Source of the DNA: Candidatus Glassiibacteriota bacterium
Lineage (GTDB): Bacteria > Gemmatimonadota > Glassbacteria > GWA2-58-10
Direction: 5' to 3'
Assembly (NCBI GenBank): GCA_016934095.1
Contig: JAFGTO010000495.1
Coordinates: 1-7,839, forward strand
Length of the DNA: 7,839 bases
Both the position numbers and the translations under genes were made by a program. Below are positions 1 through 6,503 of the stretch, piece after piece (the stretch's first letter is position 1; each line of letters starts with the position of its first letter). The notes under the pieces are model-generated. The model did not search any database and was not told the origin of the DNA. It was given only the letters and a program-made list of their open reading frames with translations.

Positions 1-318
1 GGGGTCGAACTCGAAATCCCGGACCACGGTGCGCAGGTTGAACATACGCCAGGACTGCCCCCCGTCCAGGGTGACATAGGCTCCGGTCATGTCGCAGCGG
101 ACGAAGACGTGGTTGGAGTCCTGCGGGTTGATGGTGGGCAGGAACTGTCCGCCCCCACCGCCCGGTCCCAGCACCCGCCACTCCGCACCGGAGGCAGGGG
201 CCTGGCCGGACGCCTGCCCGAGGGCAAACTCCGGTTTCTTTTCGGGTGCACAACAGAGCAAAAGGCAGAATGCCGGTATCACGAGTGCAGCGCCGGTAAA
301 AAAAGATGGGGGTTTCAT
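1..318 (-). CDS. N-terminal part of an Asp-box beta-propeller protein, paralogue of the upstream gene (runs off left edge)
   Basis: Only the first 106 residues are present; the gene continues beyond position 1. After a hydrophobic signal-like stretch (about residues 6-23) and a Pro/Ala/Gln-rich linker comes a segment that matches residues 40-100 of the neighbouring 808-residue protein without gaps. I count 33 identities in 61 positions by hand. Shared elements are W-x-V-x-GPGGGG (residues 47-55), NPxD, RCDM-x-GAY (D76) and one Asp-box, LDGGQSW. The GGGG...RxD-x-GAY pattern resembles the start of GH74 xyloglucanases, so a secreted glycan-binding or glycan-cleaving propeller is my inference. 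The start at 318 is preceded by GAGG at 9 bases; the in-frame ATG at 327 abuts that site and is rejected. The gene begins 43 bases after its paralogue with no terminator between, so an operon is likely. Unlike the paralogue, its signal ends in LLLCC, with no small residue before either Cys, so lipid anchoring is uncertain. Function is not proven. Confidence 0.85.
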   Translation of the reverse strand, partial: MKPPSFFTGAALVIPAFCLLLCCAPEKKPEFALGQASGQAPASGAEWRVLGPGGGGGQFLPTINPQDSNHVFVRCDMTGAYVTLDGGQSWRMFNLRTVVRDFEFDP

Positions 319-327
319 GGTTTGCAT

Positions 328-331
328 CCTC
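328..331 (-). promoter_or_regulatory. Ribosome binding site deciding the start of the left-edge gene
   Basis: The minus strand reads GAGG here, 9 bases before the ATG at 318. It directly touches the alternative in-frame ATG at 327, which it therefore cannot serve. This favours the 318 start. Confidence 0.6.
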
Positions 332-361
332 GGGTCTGAAGTGTATAAAGCCGGACGAAAC

Positions 362-2788
362 CTACTCGCCGGCGACCGGCGGGCCGTGGAACACGCTGCC
401 GCCGAAACTGGTGACATAGACCATTTCGGGGTCGTTGTTATCGATAACCACCCGGTGGCCCCAGCGGAAGTCATAGCCCCGGATTTTTTTCCAGGACTCG
501 CCGTAGTCATCGCTGCGAAAGGCTGCGTTGTGGAAGGTATTGAGGTATACCCTTCCGGGGTGCCTGTTATCCGGGGTTACCGCGTAGACATAGGCTTTTT
601 TGTCGAAAACGGACTTCCAGCTCGCTCCGCCATCCCCGGAGACCAGCACCCCGCCGTCCGAGGCAACGATTCCCTGAGGCCCCCCGCGGGCCATGTAATC
701 CCCTTTGTTCATGCTGGCCCAGCAGGCCACGTACAGGCGCTGCGGGTCTTGCTGGTCGACAGCCAGGGAATTGGGGAACCTGGTGCCTGCGGGCAGCCCG
801 ACTTTTTCCCAGGTTCCGGCACCATCGGTCGAGCGGTAGATTTCGCCGTTCATCAGCTCGGGCTGCACGCGGCCGTCCTCGACGCGGGTGTTATGGGTAA
901 TCACCAGGTATAGGGTGCCGTCGCCTGCAACCACCAGCTCCCAGGCATTGAGGTTTTCGCCCAGGCCGTTGTTCTTTTCTTCCCAGGACTTACCGTCATC
1001 TGTGGACTTGAAAACTCCCTTGCCGTACACCGCGATATAGAGGGTGCGGCCGCCGGCAGGCGAGCGCGGGTCCATCACGATACAGGTGGTGGGAGAATTT
1101 TCCGGCAGGCCCTGGCTGGACACCTCCCATGTCCTGCCCGCATCGGTCGAGACGCAGACCCCGCCCACGGCCCATTCCTGCCAGCCTGGCGTCCTGATCA
1201 TCTTCAGCTTCGGGATATCGTGCATGGCTGACCAGACCGACCAGAGCTTGCCCTCGATTTCCGGGTCGAACTGCACCCAGTAGCAGGTGTTGTCCCAGGC
1301 CGGCGGGACACCCTCGACAGACCTGTACCAGGACTCTCCCCTGTTGAAGGAGTGGAAGTAGGCGATGTCGGTGTAGCTGATCACCAGGTGATTGCTGTCG
1401 AAGGGGTCGAAGTGCACCCCGTAGGTGGTGGTGACATCCAGGCCGCGGCTGCGCACCGACCCGTCCGGCAGGTTTTCGCTGTAGAGCGCTTCCCAGGTCG
1501 CGCCGCCATCGACGGTTTTCATCGAGCGGTACCAGTCGGTGAAGATGGCGATTTGCGGGTCTCCGGGAAAGACCCCGGTGTTGATCACCGAGATGAATTC
1601 GCCGCCGAAAGCCTCCCTGACCCAGGAGTCGCGGAGGTTGTCGGCCATCCAGCCGTCCCGAACCGTATAGTCCTGGGAGCCTCCCCCGGCCCGGTAGACC
1701 CACCGCCAGCTCTTACCGGAGTCCTCGGTCTTGAAAATACCGTACCAGAGCCCGGTCTCGCCGCGCTCGTTTTTTTCCATGGAGGCCCGGCAGACCAGGT
1801 AAGCCGTGCGGCTGTCTTTGGCGGCGGTAGCAATATAATTGAAAGACCGCCGGGTTTTCTCCCCGGCCTCGTTTTCCAGCACGGAGGTTACCTCGCTCCA
1901 GGTGGCTGCGGCGTCCTCAGAGATAAAAACGCCGCCCGGCTTCTGCCGGCGCCGGTCGCCCGCGGCAACTGCCCAGAAGCGGAATTTCCCGCTCACCGGG
2001 TCAGTGCCGCCATCCACGCACTCGAGCGGAGCGACCTGCTGCGGGAGGCTTTTTTCCGCGGTTTCGATTTCATGGGTCGCTTTATTGAGGGTGCAGCAGG
2101 AGGCGGCAGTGAAGACAACCAGCAGGCCCTCGCGGCCGGGAGGGGCGAAAAGGCGGGTAACGGGGTTTTCGAGCGCCGCGGCCAGGGTCCAGGTGCGGCC
2201 GCCGTCCCTGGTAGCGAACACGCCGAAGACCCTGTTCTCCTGGTTGGAGCAGTTGACTGCGGCGAAGAAGTGCTTCGAGTCCGCGGGGTCGACCAGGAGT
2301 GCGCTCACGTAGGTGCCCGGCCCTTGGGGAAAATTGTCCCGCGAGAGATAGTAGGTGTCAGCGTGGTCGTCGACATTACAGACCTCCACGACCGAGTCAG
2401 GGTGGGGAAAGAGCAGCCGCCAGGTTTTTCCGCCATCCGCCGACCCGTGCACGCCGGCCGCGCCGACATAGATTGCCTGGGGGTCGGAGGGGTCGAAGGC
2501 AAAGGCCTGGGCCCCGCCCGGGAAATTGTACATCTTCCAGGACTGTCCGCCGTCCGAGCTGAGATAAGCCCCGCTCATGTCGCACCTGATCAGGATGTTG
2601 TCCGGGTCGGCCGGGTTGAAAGTGGGGATGAACATGGAGCCGCCGCCGCCGGGCCCGATAACCTGCCAGACCGGAGCGGCGGGTGCCGGCCGGGGGGGCT
2701 CCTGCCTGGGCGCAGAGCAGGACACGGCAAGCAACGCCAGGCACAATAATGCCATAGAGATACGGGTCCCTGCAGATAGAGCATTCAT
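362..2788 (-). CDS. Secreted Asp-box (BNR/sortilin-like) beta-propeller protein, GH74-like; putative lipoprotein
   Basis: This 808-residue protein begins with a signal peptide (R9, hydrophobic 11-22) and a lipobox-like LLAVSC, with C24 as candidate lipidation site, then a Pro/Ala linker. The rest carries about twelve Asp-box motifs of the form S/T-x-D-x-G-x-S/T-W, near residues 77, 116, 193, 290, 354, 425, 480 (degenerate), 547, 595, 653, 717 and 759. These mark blades of beta-propellers, and the length fits two seven-bladed domains. The N-terminal WQVIGPGGGG, FNPADP and RCDMSGAY resemble the opening of GH74 xyloglucanases, where the Asp of a TDIGGAY motif is catalytic. The equivalent here is D70. 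A YTDIAYFHS segment with D474 sits where the second GH74 Asp would be expected, at the start of the second propeller. This catalytic assignment is inference; a non-enzymatic sortilin-like propeller is the alternative. No sialidase FRIP motif is seen. The start is supported by GGAG at 2796-2799, 7 bases upstream. It is the first gene of a probable two-gene operon. Confidence 0.9.
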   Translation of the reverse strand: MNALSAGTRISMALLCLALLAVSCSAPRQEPPRPAPAAPVWQVIGPGGGGSMFIPTFNPADPDNILIRCDMSGAYLSSDGGQSWKMYNFPGGAQAFAFDPSDPQAIYVGAAGVHGSADGGKTWRLLFPHPDSVVEVCNVDDHADTYYLSRDNFPQGPGTYVSALLVDPADSKHFFAAVNCSNQENRVFGVFATRDGGRTWTLAAALENPVTRLFAPPGREGLLVVFTAASCCTLNKATHEIETAEKSLPQQVAPLECVDGGTDPVSGKFRFWAVAAGDRRRQKPGGVFISEDAAATWSEVTSVLENEAGEKTRRSFNYIATAAKDSRTAYLVCRASMEKNERGETGLWYGIFKTEDSGKSWRWVYRAGGGSQDYTVRDGWMADNLRDSWVREAFGGEFISVINTGVFPGDPQIAIFTDWYRSMKTVDGGATWEALYSENLPDGSVRSRGLDVTTTYGVHFDPFDSNHLVISYTDIAYFHSFNRGESWYRSVEGVPPAWDNTCYWVQFDPEIEGKLWSVWSAMHDIPKLKMIRTPGWQEWAVGGVCVSTDAGRTWEVSSQGLPENSPTTCIVMDPRSPAGGRTLYIAVYGKGVFKSTDDGKSWEEKNNGLGENLNAWELVVAGDGTLYLVITHNTRVEDGRVQPELMNGEIYRSTDGAGTWEKVGLPAGTRFPNSLAVDQQDPQRLYVACWASMNKGDYMARGGPQGIVASDGGVLVSGDGGASWKSVFDKKAYVYAVTPDNRHPGRVYLNTFHNAAFRSDDYGESWKKIRGYDFRWGHRVVIDNNDPEMVYVTSFGGSVFHGPPVAGE

Positions 2789-2891
2789 TTTACGGCTCCG
2801 GGTTTATGAAGTGATAGCGGGGCATCTTGAAGGAAACGGGTAAACCGGAAAAGTTTGGTTGGTTCACAAGATAAACCATTAATTTTATTTT

Positions 2892-2920
2892 ATCATATCG
2901 GGCGCTTTTCTGCAAGTTAA
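2892..2920 (-). promoter_or_regulatory. Probable sigma70-type promoter of the propeller operon
   Basis: On the minus strand TTAACT (2920-2915) lies 17 bases before TATGAT (2897-2892), matching four and five of six consensus positions. A shifted alternative in the same place is TTGCAG with TAAAAT (2892-2887), also 17 bases apart. Transcription would start near 2880-2885, giving an untranslated leader of about 95 bases. The surrounding AT-rich DNA and position upstream of the gene support this. No experimental or comparative evidence is available to me. Confidence 0.5.
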
Positions 2921-2922
2921 TT

Positions 2923-2947
2923 GTCAAAAAAAGAATATTTTTTTGAC
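2923..2947. promoter_or_regulatory. Perfect inverted repeat abutting the promoter (operator or UP-element candidate)
   Basis: GTCAAAAAAA (2923-2932) and TTTTTTTGAC (2938-2947) are exact reverse complements around the 5-base centre GAATA. The repeat ends two bases upstream of the proposed -35 box. That is where an activator, a repressor or RNA polymerase alpha subunits could bind. The A/T tracts would also bend the DNA. Its role is inference. Confidence 0.45.
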
Positions 2948-2966
2948 GTATTTGTCTTTATTTAAG

Positions 2967-2985
2967 GGGAAAAGGATTTTTTCCC
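2967..2985. repeat. Short inverted repeat GGGAAAA / TTTTCCC
   Basis: Seven-base arms (2967-2973 and 2979-2985) are exact reverse complements with a 5-base loop. It lies between the terminator and the promoter-proximal palindrome. The stem is AT-rich and weak, so it may be chance in a low-complexity stretch or an auxiliary hairpin. Confidence 0.35.
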
Positions 2986-2988
2986 ATT

Positions 2989-3025
2989 AAAAAGGGGCTG
3001 TCCCCAATTTTTAAGACAGCCCCTT
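2989..3025 (-). terminator. Rho-independent terminator of the oxidoreductase gene
   Basis: On the minus strand AAGGGGCTGTC (3025-3015 side) pairs perfectly with GACAGCCCCTT (3002-2992 side), an 11-bp stem with a 12-base loop. TTTTT (2993-2989) follows, overlapping the stem base. It begins 59 bases after the oxidoreductase stop. The plus strand has no T-tract after the stem, so termination should act on minus-strand transcripts only. GGGGACAGCCCC-like hairpins can also be members of dispersed REP-type repeats, which this single window cannot decide. Confidence 0.7.
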
Positions 3026-3033
3026 CCGAAAAC

Positions 3034-3060
3034 CCGGGCTGGATTTTTCATCCGCCCCGG
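3034..3060 (-). terminator. GC-rich stem-loop directly after the oxidoreductase stop
   Basis: Arms 3034-3044 and 3050-3060 form an 11-bp stem with one C-C mismatch and one G-T pair, closed by a 5-base loop. It starts 24 bases past the stop codon. On the minus strand it is followed by only a short GTTTTC, so it may be an accessory terminator or a structure that protects the mRNA 3' end. Confidence 0.45.
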
Positions 3061-3084
3061 CTTTAGCTTCCTGGCAGTAATTGC

Positions 3085-4422
3085 TCAAATTTTGACCAAT
3101 TCCTCGACCTTGAACGGCCGCCGGTTTTCGATGCTGCGCCTAGCCGCGATGCCGATCAGTATGGACATCGCACCCTGCCTGCTGCCTGCGGCCTGTCCCA
3201 GGGGGTCCGGCACCGAATCGCGGAAGATCATGTCCTGCATGCGGGCATCGGAGCCCCAGTGCCCGCTGCCGCCCCTTTCGCTGATAGTGAAGGTCCTGGT
3301 CTCACCGAAAAGCGTAGCCACCCGGAAATCGGCCAGGCGGTCGACCTTCCAGGGCTGGTTGTGGTAGACCCTGGCATCCAGCCGGCCCCTGGTGCCGTTG
3401 AACCCCACCCGGTAACCCTCGTAGGGCATGAAAGCGTTGAGGGAATAGCTCAGCATCACCTCGTTATGGTAGCTGACCTGGGCCGCCATGGTGTCCCAGA
3501 TGTTGATTTTTTTTCTGAACAGGCAGGCATCCCTGAGATAACCGTCATAATTCTCCTGGGCCACGTAAAGGTCCATAGAGTATTTATCTTTGGTGATATC
3601 CCAGTAGAATTCGCACTTGTCGGTGTGCTGGCAGGTCCTGCAGTTGGTGCCGCGGAACGGGCTGTTCCAGCCGTACTTGCGCAGCTCGCCGCAGGCGCAG
3701 ACCTCTACCGGCTCGGCGTTGATCCACCAGTTCAGCAGGTCGAAATGATGGGTGGCCTTGTGCACCAGCAGCGACCCGGAGAACTGCTTGAAGCCGTGCC
3801 AGCGGCGGAAGTAGGAAGCGCCGTGGTCCGTGTCCAGGTAATAGTTGTAATCGACCGAGGTAAGCTGCCCGATCTCGCCCGAGGCCAGGATTTTTTTGAT
3901 TTCCTCCGCCTCCGGGTTGTAGCGGTAGTTGAAAGTCACTGTTACCTTGCGGCCGGTGCGTCTCTCGGTATCGAGGATGTCCTGGCACATTTTCTCATCG
4001 GTGGCCAGGGGCTTTTCGGTGATCACGTCGCATCCCAGCTCCATGGCCCGGCAGATGTACTTGGCGTGGAAGCAGTCCATGGTGGTGACGATCACCCTGT
4101 CGGGCCGGGTCTGCCGGACCATGGTGTCGAAGTCGGTGAAAGTCTGGCAGCCGGCACCCATGTATTTTTTGCCGAACTCGAGCCGGCCGGGGTTGATGTC
4201 GCAAAGCCCCACCATCTCCAGGATGTCGCCGTATCTTTCCAGCAGGTCTTTACCCCAGAGATTGATGCCCCGGGTGCCGGTGCCCACCAGGGCGACCCTG
4301 ATTTTTTTGCCGGCAGGCCCGGCTTTCAGGCCCCCGGCCCGGGCCAGGGGCATCGCCAGGGCCGCTCCGGCCGCCGTGGCAAGAAAATTTCTCCGGCCCA
4401 GTTTTTTCTTTTCCGCCGCCAT
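3085..4422 (-). CDS. Tat-exported Gfo/Idh/MocA family oxidoreductase with cysteine cluster
   Basis: This 445-residue protein is a predicted NAD(P)-dependent oxidoreductase that probably acts on a sugar or sugar derivative in the periplasm. The N-terminus has a twin-arginine motif (GRRNFL, R10-R11), a hydrophobic Ala-rich segment and a likely cleavage site after ARA29. The Rossmann domain follows, with GTGTRG at 47-52 and CDI at 74-76 ending the second strand. EKP at 136-138 is the family's cofactor/catalytic signature. HKATHHFD (221-228) carries the His/Asp expected in the active site, with K222 also nearby. The C-terminal IAARRSIENRRP (425-436) is also characteristic. An insertion holds C242, C244, C261, C264 and C270 (CxC, then CxxCx5C), which could bind a metal or form disulfides. 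Start choice: the M at 4422 has AGGAGG five bases upstream and places the Tat motif correctly. A further 65 codons are open up to an ATG at 4617, but that start lacks a Shine-Dalgarno site. The substrate cannot be named. Confidence 0.93.
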   Translation of the reverse strand: MAAEKKKLGRRNFLATAAGAALAMPLARAGGLKAGPAGKKIRVALVGTGTRGINLWGKDLLERYGDILEMVGLCDINPGRLEFGKKYMGAGCQTFTDFDTMVRQTRPDRVIVTTMDCFHAKYICRAMELGCDVITEKPLATDEKMCQDILDTERRTGRKVTVTFNYRYNPEAEEIKKILASGEIGQLTSVDYNYYLDTDHGASYFRRWHGFKQFSGSLLVHKATHHFDLLNWWINAEPVEVCACGELRKYGWNSPFRGTNCRTCQHTDKCEFYWDITKDKYSMDLYVAQENYDGYLRDACLFRKKINIWDTMAAQVSYHNEVMLSYSLNAFMPYEGYRVGFNGTRGRLDARVYHNQPWKVDRLADFRVATLFGETRTFTISERGGSGHWGSDARMQDMIFRDSVPDPLGQAAGSRQGAMSILIGIAARRSIENRRPFKVEELVKI

Positions 4423-4427
4423 CTGCT

Positions 4428-4433
4428 CCTCCT
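4428..4433 (-). promoter_or_regulatory. Ribosome binding site deciding the oxidoreductase start
   Basis: The minus strand has a full AGGAGG here, five bases before the ATG at 4422. This fixes the start at the Tat signal rather than at the longer in-frame ATG at 4617, which has no such site. Confidence 0.85.
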
Positions 4434-4486
4434 GTATTGAAATGAATTGACCAGCGAGCGCACTCCCCGCCGCTTGCCGCGGGAGG

Positions 4487-4515
4487 TCATCAAGTAAAAT
4501 CACCGGTGTCGTCAA
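4487..4515 (-). promoter_or_regulatory. Weak promoter candidate upstream of the oxidoreductase gene
   Basis: TTGACG (4515-4510) is a good -35 match, but 17 bases further the -10 position reads TGATGA, a poor match. No better pair stands out in the 239-base spacer between recD and this gene. The spacer shows no clear terminator for recD, so the gene could also receive read-through. Confidence 0.2.
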
Positions 4516-4661
4516 CAACTTAGGAAAACCTGCGGAAAATAACAAGAAAAAGCCCGGTCTCCGTATTTCCGGATGTTCGCGGAAGTCAATATATTCGAGG
4601 GTGTCCTGAATTCGCATTTGTTACAGGCTCGGTGGCCGGCCCCCTGTATCCTTCCCCGCGC

Positions 4662-6503
4662 TCAGGAGCTGTCCCCCCAGAGCGCATCCCGCAAGCCCGA
4701 GGTGCGCGCAATCCGCCGCGAGACCGCGGCCAGGAAAACGCTCTCGCTCCCCAGGACCTCCACCCTCTGCCTGGCCCGGGTTACTGCAGTATAAATCAGC
4801 TCCCGGGTAAGCAGCGGGGAATCATTCTCCGGCAGGACAAGCAGCACGTTATCGAACTCCGAGCCCTGGCTCTTGTGCACGGTCATGGCGTAGACAGTCT
4901 CATGCTCCGGGAGCCTGCCCGGCAGGAACTTCCTCAAGGTATTGTCCGGCCCCGGGAAAGAGACCCGCAGCTCTCCGTCCTCCTCCGGCAGAGTCAGCCC
5001 CACGTCCCCGTTATACAGACCCAGCCCGTAGTCGTTCCGGTTGATCAGTACCGGCCTGCGAACATACCAGCGCTCACCGGGCCGGATTAGACCCTCCCCG
5101 GCGAGCATGCGCTCGGCCAGGGCGTTCAGGGCTTCCACCCCGTAAGGCCCCCTGCGCAGAGGGCACAAGACCCTGAAACTTCCGAAAAGCTCGTGGGCCC
5201 GGCTGTGGTCCGCTGCGGCGAGGTATTCCCTGAAACCCTCCACCAGCCTGGTCCCGGCCGAGCGGGCCAAGGCTTCCGGGCGGGCAGCCCCGCAGAAAGA
5301 GATGTCCGGGTAATCCCCGGAGGTCAGCAAGGCGAGGGCGCGGCGGCTGTCGCCGCAGTTCACCGCCCTGGAGAGCTGCCCGATCCCGCTCTGGCTGCCG
5401 AAACGGAAGCTCCTGTTAAGCTGCACCACGCAGGCGGCGACCGGCCGGCGGGGCCGCTGGAGCTGTTCCAGCTCCAGAGCCGCCGCGCCCCCCAGTCTTC
5501 GCACGTGCTCTTCAGTAAAACCCGGGACCTCGGCATCCCCGCAAATGTCTCCCAGCACGCTGCCCGCCTCCACCGAGGACAACTGGTCGCGGTCTCCCAC
5601 TAAGATCAGCCGTGCCCCGGGCTGGAGGGCGCCGACCAGCCGCACCGCCAGGGCCAGGTCCACCATGGATGCCTCGTCCACCACCACGATATCGTAGGGG
5701 AGACGGTTTCCCGGGCCGTACCTGCAGGATGATGAGTCCGGCCTGAACCCCAGCAGACGGTGTATGGTGAAAGCCTCGTCCGGGATCGCCCGGCCGGCTT
5801 CGGGGGTACAGTCCAGGGTCTCCCTGGCCAGGCGGATAGCCTGCTGGAGCCTGGCAGCCGCCTTGCCGGTGGGGGCGCAGAGGGCCACGCGCAGGCGTGT
5901 CCCCCCGGGCTGCTCCAGCAACAGCGCCAGGACCTTGGCTACCGTGGTGGTCTTTCCCGTGCCCGGGCCGCCCGAGATGACCAGGAATTTCCCGGTCAGC
6001 GCGCAGGCTGCGGCGATCCGCTGGCGGTCGCGGGGATCGGGTTCCGGCTGGGGGAAAAGCCTCGCCAGGCTCCCGGCGAAACGGCTCTCGTCGAAATCCT
6101 CCGCCTCGAGGCCGGCCAGCTCCCTGACCGAGTCCCCGACCGTTTCCTCGTACTCGCGGTAGCGGTGGAGATAAAGCCGGGACTTGCTGTCCAGGATCAG
6201 CGGCTTGAATTCACCCGGTGAGCCCACCACCGGGCTTTTTTCCAGCTCTAGGCGCCAGTCATCCAGCTCCGGGCAGGCCAGCAGCGGCCGGCCCTCTTCA
6301 TCCTCGAGGGTCCTGCCGGCCAGGCCCTGCAGGTCAAGGCAGGTGTTTCCCTGCCCGGTGCTCCTGGCGGCCAGGGCCGCCGCCAGAAAGAGCTCCGGGG
6401 AGAAGTCTCCCCCGTCCAGTCGGGCCAGCAGCCCGGCGAAGTGCTCATCCAGCCGGCCGAGGTAGCTGCCGGCCCGGAGACGGTCCAGGTCTTGCTCGGT
6501 CAT
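4662..6503 (-). CDS. recD: RecD, alpha subunit of exodeoxyribonuclease V (RecBCD)
   Basis: This 613-residue protein, close to the 608 residues of E. coli RecD, is the 5'-to-3' superfamily 1 helicase motor of RecBCD. That complex unwinds and degrades DNA from double-strand ends and loads RecA after Chi. Motifs in order: an N-terminal region (1-160) that in the family contacts RecC; Walker A GGPGTGKTT (178-186, K184); motif Ia APTGKAAARL (210-219); Walker B DEASMVD (276-282); motif III GDRDQLSSVEAG (303-314); motif IV LNRSFRFGSQSGIG (362-375); TVHKSQGSEF (541-550); and motif VI YTAVTRAR (571-578). None is missing. Its ATG shares ATGA with the recB stop, a 4-base overlap pointing to translational coupling. 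The site before it is only a weak GGATGG. The length and the recB neighbour separate it from the stand-alone RecD2 helicases, which are longer. Confidence 0.97.
   Translation of the reverse strand: MTEQDLDRLRAGSYLGRLDEHFAGLLARLDGGDFSPELFLAAALAARSTGQGNTCLDLQGLAGRTLEDEEGRPLLACPELDDWRLELEKSPVVGSPGEFKPLILDSKSRLYLHRYREYEETVGDSVRELAGLEAEDFDESRFAGSLARLFPQPEPDPRDRQRIAAACALTGKFLVISGGPGTGKTTTVAKVLALLLEQPGGTRLRVALCAPTGKAAARLQQAIRLARETLDCTPEAGRAIPDEAFTIHRLLGFRPDSSSCRYGPGNRLPYDIVVVDEASMVDLALAVRLVGALQPGARLILVGDRDQLSSVEAGSVLGDICGDAEVPGFTEEHVRRLGGAAALELEQLQRPRRPVAACVVQLNRSFRFGSQSGIGQLSRAVNCGDSRRALALLTSGDYPDISFCGAARPEALARSAGTRLVEGFREYLAAADHSRAHELFGSFRVLCPLRRGPYGVEALNALAERMLAGEGLIRPGERWYVRRPVLINRNDYGLGLYNGDVGLTLPEEDGELRVSFPGPDNTLRKFLPGRLPEHETVYAMTVHKSQGSEFDNVLLVLPENDSPLLTRELIYTAVTRARQRVEVLGSESVFLAAVSRRIARTSGLRDALWGDSS

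Larger units (their letters stand above)
2789..3084. other. Structured AT-rich intergenic region
   Basis: This 296-base spacer holds no credible gene. Its core (about 2870-2990) is far richer in A and T than the flanking coding DNA. On the minus strand it holds, in order, a stem-loop just past the oxidoreductase stop, a U-tract terminator, two further inverted repeats, a sigma70-like promoter and a leader of about 95 bases for the propeller gene. Each is listed separately. Confidence 0.7.

Noticed and set aside
89..913. A 274-codon plus-strand frame bridging the two propeller genes
   Set aside because: It spans the antisense of two real genes and their 43-base spacer, has a proline-run N-terminus mirroring the poly-Gly motif, and shows no domain.
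1352..2749. A 465-codon open frame on the plus strand opposite the propeller gene
   Set aside because: It lies wholly antisense to a gene with clear repeated Asp-box motifs and reads as low-complexity Gly/Val/Ala/Pro sequence with no recognisable domain. Long antisense frames are expected in high-G+C coding DNA.
362..2788. Sialidase assignment for the Asp-box protein
   Set aside because: Asp-boxes occur in many propeller families. I see no FRIP motif or arginine triad, and the N-terminal GGGG...RCD-x-GAY pattern points to GH74-like proteins instead.
2922..2927. A perfect TTGACA on the minus strand as the -35 box of the propeller promoter
   Set aside because: It is 24 bases from TATGAT, too far for a sigma70 promoter. 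It is better explained as one end of the palindrome at 2923-2947.
3259..4440. A 393-codon open frame on the plus strand opposite the oxidoreductase gene
   Set aside because: It is antisense to a well-supported Gfo/Idh/MocA gene, has biased composition and shows no motif. It is a shadow frame.
4423..4617. A 65-residue N-terminal extension of the oxidoreductase
   Set aside because: The ATG at 4617 has no ribosome binding site and the extension would bury the Tat signal inside the protein. The ATG at 4422 has a strong AGGAGG and puts the signal at the N-terminus.
4668..4676. GCTGTCCCC near the recD stop, also found in the terminator hairpin at 2997-3005
   Set aside because: It is a single nine-base match within recD coding sequence, without a pairing arm, and is most likely chance in GC-rich DNA.
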